Below are positions 9,869 to 19,805 of a stretch of DNA of 64,000 nt, piece after piece. The notes under the pieces were generated by a model. It ran no database searches, was not told the DNA's origin, and was given only the letters and a program-made list of their open reading frames with translations. How positions within the stretch are numbered: the first letter of the stretch is position 1; every line of letters begins with the position of its first letter. The translations under genes and the position numbers were made by a program. The stretch comes from Megascapheus bottae (Eukaryota > Chordata > Mammalia > Rodentia > Geomyidae): assembly GCA_024803745.1 (NCBI GenBank), contig JANJXV010000267.1, positions 311,001-375,000 on the forward strand, in the 5' to 3' direction.

Positions 9869-10208
9869 TCTATGAAATGGCAGTGGTGGATTTAAGCTAA
9901 GCAAAAATAGAATAGAAATTGGTAAAATACATATTTGTGTGTAAGCAAAATAGCCAGACTTATGCATTAGAACAGGATAGCAACTTGAAAAAAAAATTTG
10001 TTTTCCATCTCACTAGGTCCTGTCTCTTAATTTATTCAAGTAAGTAAAATGCTGGGTTTTATAATCATTGCTCTGAATATTAGAAAATCATAATATCTCT
10101 CATTAACCAACAAAGACCAGGAACTGGGGCTTCGTTGAAATGGCAGAGTATCAGGCAAGAGAAGAAAAAATTGAAGTAAGAACTTGAAGTTCTTGATCCA
10201 GAACCTGC

Positions 10209-10436
10209 ATAGTAACAGAGCAGCAGCCTGGTGATGGTACCTCACACCTATAATCTTAGCTACTCAGGAGGCTAAGATCTGAGAATCAAAGTTTAAAGCC
10301 AGCCAAAGTACCCAGTTAACTGCCAGAAAAACCAGAAGTGGCACTGTGGCTCACAGATTAAAGCACTAGCCTTGAGCTAAAGAGCTCAGAGACAGTGCCC
10401 AGGCCCAGAGTTCAAGCCCCACAATTGACAAAAATC
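10209..10436 (+). repeat. ID-like SINE
   Basis: Full order of modules: 'ctcacacctataatcttagc', 'aagccagccaaagta', 'agaagtggcactgtggctca', 'ttcaagccccacaattgac', and an A-rich tail. Confidence 0.85.
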
Positions 10437-10659
10437 AAACAAGCAAACAAAACTCACAAAGAAGCCTGCAGACCACAGTGGTTCTGCTGAGTCTCTTCTC
10501 TATGGGGATCAGGAAACATTTCACTTTTTCTGCCTCTTCCCATCTCAACATTCATACTAAAATAAGACTGTGTTGAAAGTTTCAATTTATAAAAATGTTT
10601 TTCATGAAGCACCCTGAAATATTCATCGCTTATATCTCAATTGAAGATAGTTGATTTGG
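10437..10659. other. unassigned short stretch between SINEs
   Basis: No gene or repeat is recognised. Confidence 0.3.
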
Positions 10660-10752
10660 GGCTGCATTGGTAGAGTGCTAGCCTTGAGCAGAAAAGGTCA
10701 GGGATAGAGCTGAAGCACTCAGTTGAAGACCCAGTGCCAACACACAAAAGAA
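10660..10752 (+). repeat. ID-like SINE fragment
   Basis: Contains 'ggtagagtgctagccttgag' and a terminal 'gacccagtgccaaca'. Truncated at the 5' side. Confidence 0.65.
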
Positions 10753-10851
10753 ATTATGCACTTTATACATATTTTCTAATTTCTTAATGAATTTTTCAGT
10801 CTGTATAAATATAGGGTACATTCCTTGTTACTTAAGTAAGATTGCTCTTTT

Positions 10852-11190
10852 TTTTTCTTTTTGCCAGTCCTACGGCTTGGACTCAGGGCCTAGACATTTT
10901 CATTGGACTCGCTTGCCCAAGGTGAGTGCTCTGCCTCTTGAAACACAGCGCCACTTCTTGCTTTTTTCTGAATATGCTGTACCGGTGAATAGAACCTAGG
11001 TCTTCATGCATTCTAGGTGAGCACTCTACCATTAGGCTACATTCCCAGGCAGTGAGATTCCTCTTACAGTCATTGTATGTTCACAGAGTTTGATCTCACA
11101 CACTGTAGGGCCCTGGTTGGCTTTGACCTGTGATCCTAAGCCCTGAGCCTCCTAAGTAGCTGAAATTAAGTTGTGAGCCAGCATGATGGC
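10852..11190 (-). repeat. ID-like SINE, long antisense copy
   Basis: Starts with T-rich sequence and 'gccagtcctacggcttgg' and passes through 'ggtgagcactctaccatt'. It continues with 'gcctcctaagtagctga' and 'gtgagccagcatgatgg' (the complement of the SINE 5' head), so nearly the whole antisense element is present. Confidence 0.75.
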
Positions 11191-11239
11191 TTCCATTCTT
11201 TTTTCTACAAAAATATATGTAGTTATCTAAAATATATCT

Positions 11240-12352
11240 ATAGCTGAAAAAAATGAATCTCTCCCAAACAAATCTTCAAAGAAACAACCATCCTATTAAA
11301 AGGTGGGCTAAAGACTTAAAAGAGTATTCTCTGAAGAAAAAATTAAAATGGGCTTTAGACACATGAAGAAATGCTCCATATCTCTAGCAATAAGGGAAAT
11401 GAAAATCAAAACAACTTTGAGATTCCACCTGACTCCAGTCAGAATGGCCATTATCAAAAAATCTAATAAGAGATACTGGTGGGGAAGTGACCAGGTGGGA
11501 TCACACCTACACTGTTGGTGTGAGTGTAAACTCGTTCAACCACTAGGGAAAGCAGTGTGGTGGTTCCTCAAAAGACTGAACATAGAGCTCCCCTATGATC
11601 CAGCAAATCCACTACTTGGCATCTACCCAATTGTCCAGAAAAAAGGACATACTAAAGCCACTACCACAATGATGCTCATTGCAGCACTATTTACCATAGC
11701 AAAGATATGAAACCAACCCAGATGCCACTCAGTAGATGACTGAATCAAGAAGATGTGGTACTTATACACAATGGAATGCTATGCTGCCATCAGAAGGAAT
11801 GACATCGCCCCATTTGTAAGGAAATGGAAAGACTTGGAAAAATTCATATTAAGTGAAGCAGCCAGACCCAAAGAAACATAAGTTCAATGGTTTCCCTCAT
11901 TTGTAATAATTAGTTCACATCTAGGACTCTCCTAGAAGAGGATTACAATAACTCAAAAACCTAGGTATATAAGGTCATATAGGATGAGACTAAATGAAAG
12001 GATCTCTAGGATATGGGAACAAGAGCTATATCTTGTGTCATCGTTGCTCTTAATCTTGTGTGATTTTTGTCCTTAATCTACTATGTTATTTCTCATCTCT
12101 TATTTTGCCCTATGGTTAATGTCAGATTGTTACTGTATCTGATTTTTCCCTGGCATATTGTATATATGTTTATTTGTTTATGTCAAATAGGAAAGGGAAG
12201 GGGGGAAACAAGGTGATTGGGAAGGGGAGGGGAGAGGGAACTGGGGACAAAAACATGTGGAGTGGAATAAATGTGTGAGAAGTAATGCAGTCCACTACCT
12301 GTAAATGTAATCGTAACCCCTCTATACATTACCCTGAAAATAAAAAAGAGAC
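11240..12352 (+). mobile_element. LINE-1 3' fragment, older copy 1
   Basis: 5'-truncated L1. The frame 11,348-11,710 encodes the C-terminal ORF2 segment (HMKKCSISLAIREMKIKTT, then [13 protein letters not shown] and LPYDPANPLLGIYP). The zinc-knuckle-like cysteines are partly lost compared with the array copies. A G-rich 3'UTR (12,185-12,245) and an AATAAA-type tail near 12,340-12,352 follow. It is more diverged than the array L1s, so it belongs to an older insertion. Confidence 0.9.
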
Positions 12353-12371
12353 TATAAAAATATCTGTAGAA

Positions 12372-12427
12372 AATGAGGTTGGATGATGGAAACAACCAGA
12401 TGCCCTACTACAAAAATGTCATACACG

Positions 12428-12489
<62 letters not shown>

Positions 12490-13056
12490 CACACACACAC
12501 AATGGAATGATACATAGCCAACCGACAAGATAAAATAATGGCATTCTCGGGGAAGTGGATGAAAAGGAAAAAAATCATATTAACTGAAGTAAGCCAAACT
12601 CAAAGGAACATAGTGCCAAGAGTCTCCCTCATTTGTCAAATTCAGTAGAAACCTTGGGCTCTGCTACCAGAGATTTACAATAGAACAAAATCTAGAGACA
12701 TCGTGACAAATAGTATGACACTAAATGTAAGGACCTCCAAGATAAAGAAACAAAACTCATAATGAGTGATTGTTGTCCTTAATGAACTATGTGATCTCTT
12801 ACCTCTTTTGCTATCCCTTGGATATATCATATTGTTACAATATTTCACCTTGTTTTCTGATATATTTCATATGTGCCTAATTGGTTATTTGAAATTGGAT
12901 AGGGAAGGGGGGAAATGAACATGAATGGGGGTAGAGGAAGGGAAATGGGGACCATATCATTACATGGGGTATCAAAGTTTGAGAAGTAATGCACCTTCTA
13001 TCTGGTGAATATAATGTAACCCTTCTATAAATTACAATAAATATAAATACATAAAA
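12372..13056 (+). mobile_element. LINE-1 3' fragment, older copy 2
   Basis: Begins in the last part of ORF2 ('gatggaaacaaccagatgcc') and continues through 'actgaagtaagccaaactca', a G-rich 3'UTR at 12,900-12,950, and 'attacaataaatataaatac'. It sits directly after copy 1 in the same orientation. Confidence 0.85.
12423..12502 (+). repeat. (AC)n microsatellite inside L1
   Basis: About 38 AC dinucleotides with two cytosine/guanine interruptions. It replaces the position where other L1 copies read 'tttgtacacaatggaat', so it probably expanded from that ACACA word. Confidence 0.9.
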
Positions 13057-13075
13057 AGAAGATCTGCACAGAAAA

Positions 13076-13494
13076 AAATAATAATGGCATTTTTGGGGTA
13101 GTGGATGAAATTAGAGTGAATCCTGTTGAGTGAGATAAGTCAAGACCAAGGAACAAATGGTACATGATATCCTTAATATATGGATATTAGTTTCAAACGG
13201 TAGTAGAGCGATGATTGAATAGTTGATACCCAAAGTTCTGGACATAATTTTGGAGATATAAACATAACTACATAGACATAAAAATCTAGGATAGACTATA
13301 CACTCTATAGACATGTGTTTTATTATAGATTAATCTGTATCTATGACATACAAAGACTCAGCTTAATTTTTACTATATTCTAAAATCTATGTGCCAGTGA
13401 TTGTATAGCGATTCCCTTCTTGAATACTTGTTGGTTAAACATGACATTTGAAATATGATGTAAAATTCAATGTTAATAAATTTTTTAAAAAAGA
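13076..13494 (+). mobile_element. LINE 3' fragment, older copy 3
   Basis: Starts 'ataatggcatttttggggta', then 'gtggatgaaattagag' and 'gttgagtgagataagtc', which is the L1 ORF2 end in a form different from copies 1 and 2. It ends in 'ttaataaattttttaaaaaag'. It looks like a different, older L1 subfamily. Confidence 0.7.
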
Positions 13495-13877
13495 GGCTAG
13501 AGGTAAATACCACTAATGTACTTGCTCTAAGTGGTACAGAAATTTTCTTAATGAATCAAGGGTTTTTATTGCATCTTTATGCAATTATTTTAGTTCTGAG
13601 TGTTCTACACTCAATGATACTTCTGGAAAGATGATATAGCTGACTGTGTAGATGGTATGAAGACATACTGGCCCAAACGTAGAATAAAGCATTGGTAAGT
13701 GGCTGTTAGCTGTCCAGATTCTACTGGAATATGTGGAATGAATTTATTAAGCACAATGCAGGCTCTTAGTCAGATCAGGATCAAGATTATGTGGTTCCAT
13801 CAGATGAATGAGGAAAGATCAGAAAAATCTACTAAGATATCCAGATATACTTTTTAAACTAAGGTATCTGGACTCCT
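13495..13877. other. unassigned stretch
   Basis: AT-rich unique-looking sequence without an open frame or repeat I can name. Confidence 0.35.
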
Positions 13878-14120
13878 TTTTTTTTGTTTCTTGGTGGGGA
13901 GGTTGAACTTTGGACCTGGGCAAGGTCTCTTAGTTCTTTTTCCTCAAGGCTAATGCTGTACCAGTTTTAGCCACAACTCCACTTAGTTTTTGGGTGGATA
14001 AGTGGAGAGAAGAATCTTACAGTTTTTTTGTTTTCATTTTTTTGCTTGCAAAGGCTTTGAATCACCTTCTCCCTGGCTAGTAGAATGACAATTATGACCC
14101 TCCAGCGCCTGGCTAGTGAT
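13878..14120 (-). repeat. ID-like SINE, decayed
   Basis: Antisense copy with 'ctcaaggctaatgctgtacc', 'ttttagccacaactccactt' and, at the far end, 'gcgcctggctagtgattt'. Confidence 0.6.
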
Positions 14121-14236
14121 TTTTTGAAAACTGGACTTTATTCCAAATCACATAACTGGTTCCTAGCAAAGTTTTGAAGCCTGACTTAAATGTGACAGAT
14201 TTTTGTCACTTGGAGACACTCTGTGCTGAACGTAAG

Positions 14237-14345
14237 AAATCTACCAGCTGAGTCACAGTGGCACTTCCAGTTTTTTGTTTATGTGGTGCTGAGGAATGGA
14301 ATCCAGGGTTTCATACATGCTAGGCAAGCTTCATTTTCAGCCCAA
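14237..14345 (-). repeat. ID-like SINE fragment
   Basis: Contains 'accagctgagtcacagtggc', 'gtgctgaggaatggaatcc' and 'catgctaggcaagctt'. Confidence 0.65.
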
Positions 14346-14559
14346 GGTTTATGTTTTGTTTCTTCAGTGTTGTTGCTTCTAAGGTACTGTATGATGTTCT
14401 TTCATTTTCTTTGCTTTTTACCTCTTTTCTTCTTTTTCCCTTTAGTTTTATTCTCTGTAGTCACTGTGTTGAATTCGGGTACCCTGTGTCTTGTACATAG
14501 GTTTATGTGATTTGGGGAATGGAGAGGGTATAATAAAATGGTAAAAAAAAAACAAAGGA
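14346..14559. other. T-rich unassigned stretch
   Basis: Pyrimidine-rich with repeated 'ttcttt' and 'tttcc'. Short frames here are low-complexity only. Confidence 0.35.
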
Positions 14560-14765
14560 AAAAGGGTGAACCAATTGAACAGTGATACTTGGAAGACACT
14601 AAACGGAAATGAACTGAACAATCTGGGTGGAGAGGGGGCTGAGGGTAGGAAAACAGAGAAAAATGAGGGAGGGGATAACAATTTTCTTAAGAAATATGTT
14701 CATTACTTATGTAACCGTATGCCAACTATATATTGACTTAACAAAAGTAAATTAACTTAAAAAAT
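14560..14765 (+). repeat. unnamed interspersed repeat tail
   Basis: Matches the piece at 7,962-8,095 over 'gagggaggggataacaa', 'aagaaatatgttcattac' and 'ttatgtaaccgtatg', and ends A-rich. Possibly a LINE 3' tail. Confidence 0.4.
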
Positions 14766-14770
14766 AATTT

Positions 14771-15000
14771 AGCCGGGTATGATGGCTCACACTTGTAAAT
14801 GTAGCTACTCAAGAGGCTGGGATCCAAGGATAGCAGTTCAAAGTCAGCCTGAGCACTGAAGTCCATGTGACTCTTATCTCCAATTAACCACCAGAAACCC
14901 AGAAGTGGCCCTAAGGCTCAAGGGATAGGGCAGTAGTCTTGAGCTGAAAAGCTCAGTGACAAGACCCAGGTGCAGAATTGCAGTCCCATGACTTGAATGA
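14771..15000 (+). repeat. ID-like SINE
   Basis: Near full length: 'gccgggtatgatggctcaca', 'gttcaaagtcagcctgagca', 'agaagtggccctaaggctca' and 'gacccaggtgcagaattg'. Confidence 0.85.
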
Positions 15001-15007
15001 TGAATGA

Positions 15008-15235
15008 TACTAGCCAGGCTCTGTGCGCTCACACTTGGAATCCTATCTACACAGAATCAGGTTTGAATCCAGCCCAAACAAATTGCATGATATTCTGATT
15101 TACAGTTCATTACCAAAAATCTGGAAGTGGAGCTGTGGATAAAGTGGTAGAACACTAGCCTGAAGCAAAAAAAAACTTTTAAGGACAGTTCCCAGGCCCT
15201 GGGTTCAAGTCCCAGGACTTGCATAAAACAACAAA
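15008..15235 (+). repeat. ID-like SINE
   Basis: Follows the previous SINE head to tail: 'gctctgtgcgctcacacttg', 'ttgaatccagcccaaacaa', 'ctggaagtggagctgtgg', 'ggttcaagtcccaggactt', and an A-rich tail. Confidence 0.8.
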
Positions 15236-15924
15236 ACGTGACGCTGAGTCCTCCATCATTTGGTGTTATAGTTCAATATTCTTGATATGAGTCTTAGAAA
15301 TTAAGTCCTTAGCAAATACTCTCCCCTGAAATTCTGCTTCATAGCTGATTCATAGAATTTCAGCATCATTACTATCACCTACCAGTTAGCATAGCAGTCT
15401 ACTACTGAAAATTTGAAGAAAACTTTTGAGTAATCCTAATAAATCTGTGTATCATCTGCACACACATCAAATCAGCAGGAGCTATGTTCTACTATTATAT
15501 AAATGTATTTAATCCCTTCTTGACTTAATGAGCCTTAAAGAGGAAAACATATGAAGTAGTTATGAAACTAACAGTCACCATTCTTCTACCTAATATTGTA
15601 ATATAAGTTTATAAATGCAAGGACTATTCTGAAGTGTGCAGAAGATAGCTTCTAATTATAATATTCTCATGAAGTATAGTTTTTAAGAAACATGTTGCTT
15701 GCTTTGGGAAAGCAAAGGCAAGGAAAAATGATATAAGTAAGTTCCCTATTTATCAGAAGGAAAATACTATTGGGTTTAGATCAACTTCATTCATTCCGTG
15801 CTGATGAAACAAATATTTGCAATTCCTGAGGCCAATCACTTCATTGTGATGCACAATCAGCCAGCTTAGATCAATCTTCCAAAAAAGGAAAGGAACAAAT
15901 GAGAAGCAATTAAGGTTTCCAAAT
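15236..15924. other. AT-rich unassigned stretch
   Basis: No gene, RNA or repeat recognised. The minus-strand frame at 15,753-15,950 overlaps a SINE and shows no known motif. Confidence 0.35.
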
Positions 15925-16015
15925 AGAACCAGGTGGTGGTGGCAGCTCACACTTGTAATTCTATCTACTCAAGGCCTGAAATCCAAGGATCTGGATTAAG
16001 TCTGTCTGGGATGAA
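15925..16015 (+). repeat. ID-like SINE 5' fragment
   Basis: Contains 'caggtggtggtggcagctca' and 'gtaattctatctactcaag'. Confidence 0.6.
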
Positions 16016-16329
16016 GATATTACTGTCTGTAACATCATCTCTGTTATCACAGCCCAGCTGATACACTCTGCCCAACAGGTTCCAAACACCAATGTCCATC
16101 TCCTAACTGAAATACTAACAAACGTACTCACATATTATTTCCTCTTTGGGAGATAGTTGAAACATGTACCAGAAACATTTCCCTGGCTTCAGAGTGGAAG
16201 TGGAAATATATACTCACTAGAATCCCATCTAGTAAATTACAGTCAATCATCGTTCCTCACATCTTGTTAGTTAAATTGAACAATGAGTGTTTGGATCAGA
16301 AGCAATGTGTATGAGCATACATGTTGTAA
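16016..16329. other. unassigned stretch
   Basis: Nothing recognisable. Confidence 0.3.
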
Positions 16330-16460
16330 AAGTACTGTAATCCTAGCTACTCAAGATAAGCTGAAAACTGAGGATTCCAGTTCAAAATCAGGAACGCAAT
16401 ACATTCCATAAGATTTTTACCTCTAATTAACCAGCAAAAAACAGAGCGTTGAATTGTGCT
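16330..16460 (+). repeat. ID-like SINE fragment
   Basis: Contains 'gtaatcctagctactcaaga' and 'ccagttcaaaatcaggaacg'. It is the last repeat before the L1 array begins. Confidence 0.6.
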
Positions 16461-16496
16461 TAAAATGCCACAGCCCAAAGTTTTGCATTAAAGTAC

Positions 16497-17445
16497 TAGG
16501 GGGTAGCATTCAGGATGCCCACTCCCTCCACTCCTTTTTAACATAGTACTAGAATTCCTAGGCAGTGCAATAAGGCAAGAAGCAAGCATAAAGGGGATCC
16601 AAGTAGGGAAAGAGGAAATAAACCTATCCCTCTTTGCTGATGACATGATTTTGTATTTAAAGAATCCTATAGACTCTACTCCCAAGCTCCTTGAGCTGAT
16701 TCAAAGATTTGGAAGGATCTTCACCAACCAAACAACGGACAAATGCCTCATATCTAAAATATATCAACAACTCAAAAAATTGAATCACTCCAAAACTCAC
16801 CTCCAAAGTAACACCCATCCCATTAAAAATGGGCCAAAGACTTAAGAGAGTCTTCTCTGAAGAAAAAACAAAATTGCCTATAGACACATGAAGAAATGCT
16901 CAACATCTCTGGTCATAAAAGAAATGCAAATCAAAACAACTCCAAGATTCCACCTCACTCCAGTTAGAATGGCCAGGATCAGGCAAATGAATGACAACAG
17001 ATGCTGGAGGCGATGTGGCCAGGAGGGATCAGTACTACACTGTTGATGGGAGTGCAAACTCGTTCAACCACTATGGAAAGCAGTGCGGCAGTGCCTCAAA
17101 ACGCTAAACATACAACTCCCCTATGGCCCACCAATTCCACTTCTTGGCATTTACCCAACAATCCAGAAACAAGGGCATACTAAACCCACTAGCACAACAA
17201 TGTTCATTGCAGCACTATTCACCATAGCAAAGATATGGAACCAACCAAGATGTCCCTCAGTTGATGAGTGGATCAACAAGATGTGGTATTTGTACACAAT
17301 TGAATTCTATGCTGCTGTCAGAAAGAATGACATCGCCCCATTTGTTAGGAAATGGAAAGACTTAGAACAAATCATATTAAGTGAAGTAAGCCAGACTCAA
17401 AGGAACTTAGTCTCAGTGATTTCCCTCATTCGTCATAATCAGTAG
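16497..17445 (+). pseudogene. L1 ORF2 remnant of U0
   Basis: Part of the reverse transcriptase region with its FADD motif is fused to the C-terminal Cys-rich segment. The palm and most of the connector are missing. One cysteine of the C-terminal CX3C-X7-HX4C pattern reads differently because TGG became TGA ('ctgttgatgggag') near 17,045. It is not functional. Confidence 0.85.
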
Positions 17446-17860
17446 AAACCTTGGGCTCTACTAACAGAGATTGTCAATAGAGCAAAAGGCCATATATAAG
17501 GCCACATAATGTGAAGCTAATTGAAAGGACCTCCAGGATATTGACACAAAAGCCATATAATGAATAATTGTTGTCCTTAATGTACTATGTTTTCTCTCAT
17601 CTCGTTTGCTGTCCCTTGGTTATCCCATATTGGTATAGTATCTCACATTATCTTATATATTGAATTTATTTGTATTTGGATATTTGAAATTTGATAGGGA
17701 AGGGGGGAAAACCAAGACGGGTGGGGGGTGTGGGGTTGGAGGGAAATGGGTACCAAGACATGTGAAAGGGTATCAATGTATGTGAATTAATGCACCTTCT
17801 ATCTGGCAAATATCATCTAACCCTTTTACTAATTACAATAAAAAACTGAAAAAAAAGAAA
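16497..17860 (+). mobile_element. U0: truncated, internally deleted L1 at the array edge
   Basis: Starts abruptly inside ORF2 at the GCPL(S/P)PLLF motif (equivalent to about 23,005 in U1). It runs through the FADD reverse transcriptase motif ('tttgctgatgac') to about 16,717, then jumps about 930 bp to the equivalent of 24,148 ('gatcttcaccaacc'). From there it runs to the normal 3' end, G-rich 3'UTR and poly(A) at 17,860. The C-terminal frame 17,083-17,445 is open to the natural ORF2 stop. It keeps the AAG codon where U1-U3 have TAG, and the 'gggtaccaagacatg' 3'UTR form of U4-U6. Its 3' end joins the first spacer exactly as in all later units. This makes it a candidate partner for the exchange that founded the array. 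Confidence 0.9.
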
Positions 17861-18489
17861 GTTGTAGTGTGTAGGGAGGATGATGGGTTCAAATACATTT
17901 CTTCTTAGAAATTCACCTCATCTGGTTGCCCTGGATTTTCCTGGCCTTCTTCTTAGAGAAAGTTCTGTTATACTGGATTTGTGGCTTGGCAATGATATAG
18001 CATGTACATCTTCGAGTAAGACATCCACAACTTCCATGCCTGAGACTCGAGTTTCCTGACCTTTGGCAACAGCACAGCAACATCTTTCTTCCTCCTGAGC
18101 CACAGGCCAAGTGAGCTGGCTTGAGCTGGTTGTTAGTTACAGTGGCTTGGTTACCAGGGTTCCATATTCTGTTCCATTGTGAGGGAGGCAGGGTCACCTT
18201 TCAGGGCCCAATGACCAAAGATCCTTGCTCACAAAAGACCTTACCAAAGACATACTGGAGGCTGAATCTCTCCTCCAATATCACAATATACATGTGGATG
18301 TAGTAAACAGCACATCTTATTTGTCCAATCCCAATGTCTTCCACTAGGCCCAACTACCAGTCTGGTCTCAGGCTCAAGGAGCCTTTCTTAGGTAAGATCC
18401 AAACTTAAGGGTCAATATTGCCCTCATCCTTTACAAAACATTTGCTTCACAGTGCCTTCTCTGCCTGCATTTTGCCCCTTGTCGAATTT

Positions 18490-18680
18490 TTTTTGTTTTT
18501 GCTAGTCTTGGGACTTGACCTCAGAGTGTGAACATTGTTCTTGGGCTTTCTTTAGGCTTTAGCTGTCCCACAGAGCCACAGCACCACTTGCAGCGTTTTC
18601 TATGTATGTGGTAATGAGGAATCAAACCTGAGTCTTTTTGCTTGGTAGCCAGTACTTTACCACTAGGTCAAACACACAGG
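18490..18680 (-). repeat. ID-like SINE inside spacer
   Basis: Antisense: 'tgctagtcttgggacttgac', 'gtggtaatgaggaatcaaac' and 'ccagtactttaccactagg'. It is present at the same place in all spacers and in the single-copy homologue at 3,768-3,948. Confidence 0.75.
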
Positions 18681-18880
18681 GCATCTTGCACATATTTTTG
18701 ACGTCAATCTACTAGGATATTATTAGGTTTCTGTATCCTAATCATTTTTTTCCTGATGATTAGCTTTGCTGTCAAGTGTAAAAAATGCAAGAGGGAAAAA
18801 CACAGAAGAATTCGTGAAATTAAAAAAAGCATTAGACACAGTTAAGTGTTCATTCTTTGTAGGAGAAAAGATATTTGGAT

Positions 18881-18917
18881 ATGATGATTATGATGATGAT
18901 GATGATGATGATGATGA
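18881..18917 (+). repeat. (GAT)n microsatellite in spacer
   Basis: Length differs between units: about 12 triplets with an interruption here, 6 at 26,315 and 33,731, about 16 at 41,144, about 7 at 48,567, about 13 at 55,994 and about 5 at 63,439. The single-copy homologue has about 5 at 3,543. The equal length in U2 and U3 fits their recent common origin. Confidence 0.9.
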
Positions 18918-18938
18918 CTTTATAATTACTATGTCAGG

Positions 18939-19120
18939 GTTGAGAGTTTGGCATAGTGGTAGAGTGCTTGCCTAGCATCCATGAAGATCTGGGTTTGATT
19001 GCTCAGTATCACATAGATAGAAAATCTAGATGTGGCACTGTGGCTCAAGTGGCAGAGGGCTAGACTTGAGAAAACCCGAGGACAGTGCTCAGGCCCTGAA
19101 TTCAAGCCCCAAGACTGGCA
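18939..19120 (+). repeat. ID-like SINE inside spacer
   Basis: 'gtagagtgcttgcctagcat', 'tagatgtggcactgtggctc' and 'ttcaagccccaagactggca'. Shared by all spacers and by 3,336-3,530. Confidence 0.85.
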
Positions 19121-19245
19121 GAAAGATAAAAGAAAATAAAAATGCTTTTTACGAGCTAATTCACTCACAGCATTTGCTTCTGAAATCTTCGCTTCTGCAT
19201 CTTGTGAAATACCCCTTTCCCTCAACGTAGACAAGAAAAACAGAT

Positions 19246-19805
19246 CCATCCCATGGTCCACTGTGAGGCCACTGGTTGGGCTAAGAGCTAGTCGTTCAGC
19301 AACACATAAGTTTTATTCTAATACTTTCCAAACTTTGTACTCAAATATGCTACCTACTTACCAACTTAGGTCAGTTATCCTTATGCTATAACTTTTCTTC
19401 ATTACTACAATATTCTTACACTCCTACGTTAATCCTCTTGCACCTCCCCTGACGTCTCTCATTCTTTTTTTCTATCTCTGGACCTCTGCTCGTCTTTCAA
19501 CCCTTATACTGCACGGATCTACACTTGATGGCTGTTGAGCAGTATTGTATATGTAGGTGGTTAATTATTCTCTAGGCTCAGAGGGACTTAAAGACAATAG
19601 AGATTGGATTGAGAGGCTTATTGTTTTGGGTATAAATCGCTTATCAGTGGTTGTATAAGGCTGGTCGGTAAGTGCACAAAAAGAAAGAGTGATAATACCA
19701 ATCAAAACTTGTGAACATCTAGTGTCTGCCAGCTACAGAGGTCTAGGTTGGTTATATCTGAAAAACTATAATCGTATTTAGTAGTAATCTTGCTCCCATT
19801 TTCAA
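19246..19805 (+). promoter_or_regulatory. L1 5'UTR / putative internal promoter (U1)
   Basis: About 560 bp of non-coding sequence between the spacer and the ORF1 start. It is repeated in every unit and absent from the single-copy spacer homologue. An L1 5'UTR normally holds an internal RNA polymerase II promoter, but I can point to no specific factor site. It is AT-rich and not monomer-repeated. In U2-U6 a short open frame beginning MVNYSLGSEG lies within it; U1 lacks it because one codon reads TAA. No function is implied. Confidence 0.55.

Larger units (their letters stand above)
17861..19245 (+). repeat. U1 spacer (non-L1 part of the tandem unit)
   Basis: About 1.38 kb that is not L1. Its reverse complement aligns with 3,214-4,502, which marks it as a duplicated, inverted piece of the neighbouring RalGDS-like locus. 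In order it holds the minus-strand MAQEEER frame (17,918-18,103), an antisense SINE (18,490-18,680), a conserved unique block (18,690-18,870), an ATG/GAT microsatellite with one TAT interruption (18,881-18,917), and a sense SINE (18,939-19,120). U1 carries private changes ('gtgtagggagg', 'aaattcacctc', 'aatgatatagc') as expected for an edge unit. Confidence 0.85.

Noticed and set aside
18766..18975. Poly-aspartate protein (also at 55,876-56,091)
   Set aside because: The Asp run is the GAT microsatellite read in one frame. Its length changes between units and the flanks are SINE sequence.
18929..19261. 110-residue minus-strand frame repeated in every unit
   Set aside because: It reads through the antisense of the ID-like SINE (SWGLNSGPEHCP) and unique flank, with no coding signature. 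Conservation only reflects recent duplication.
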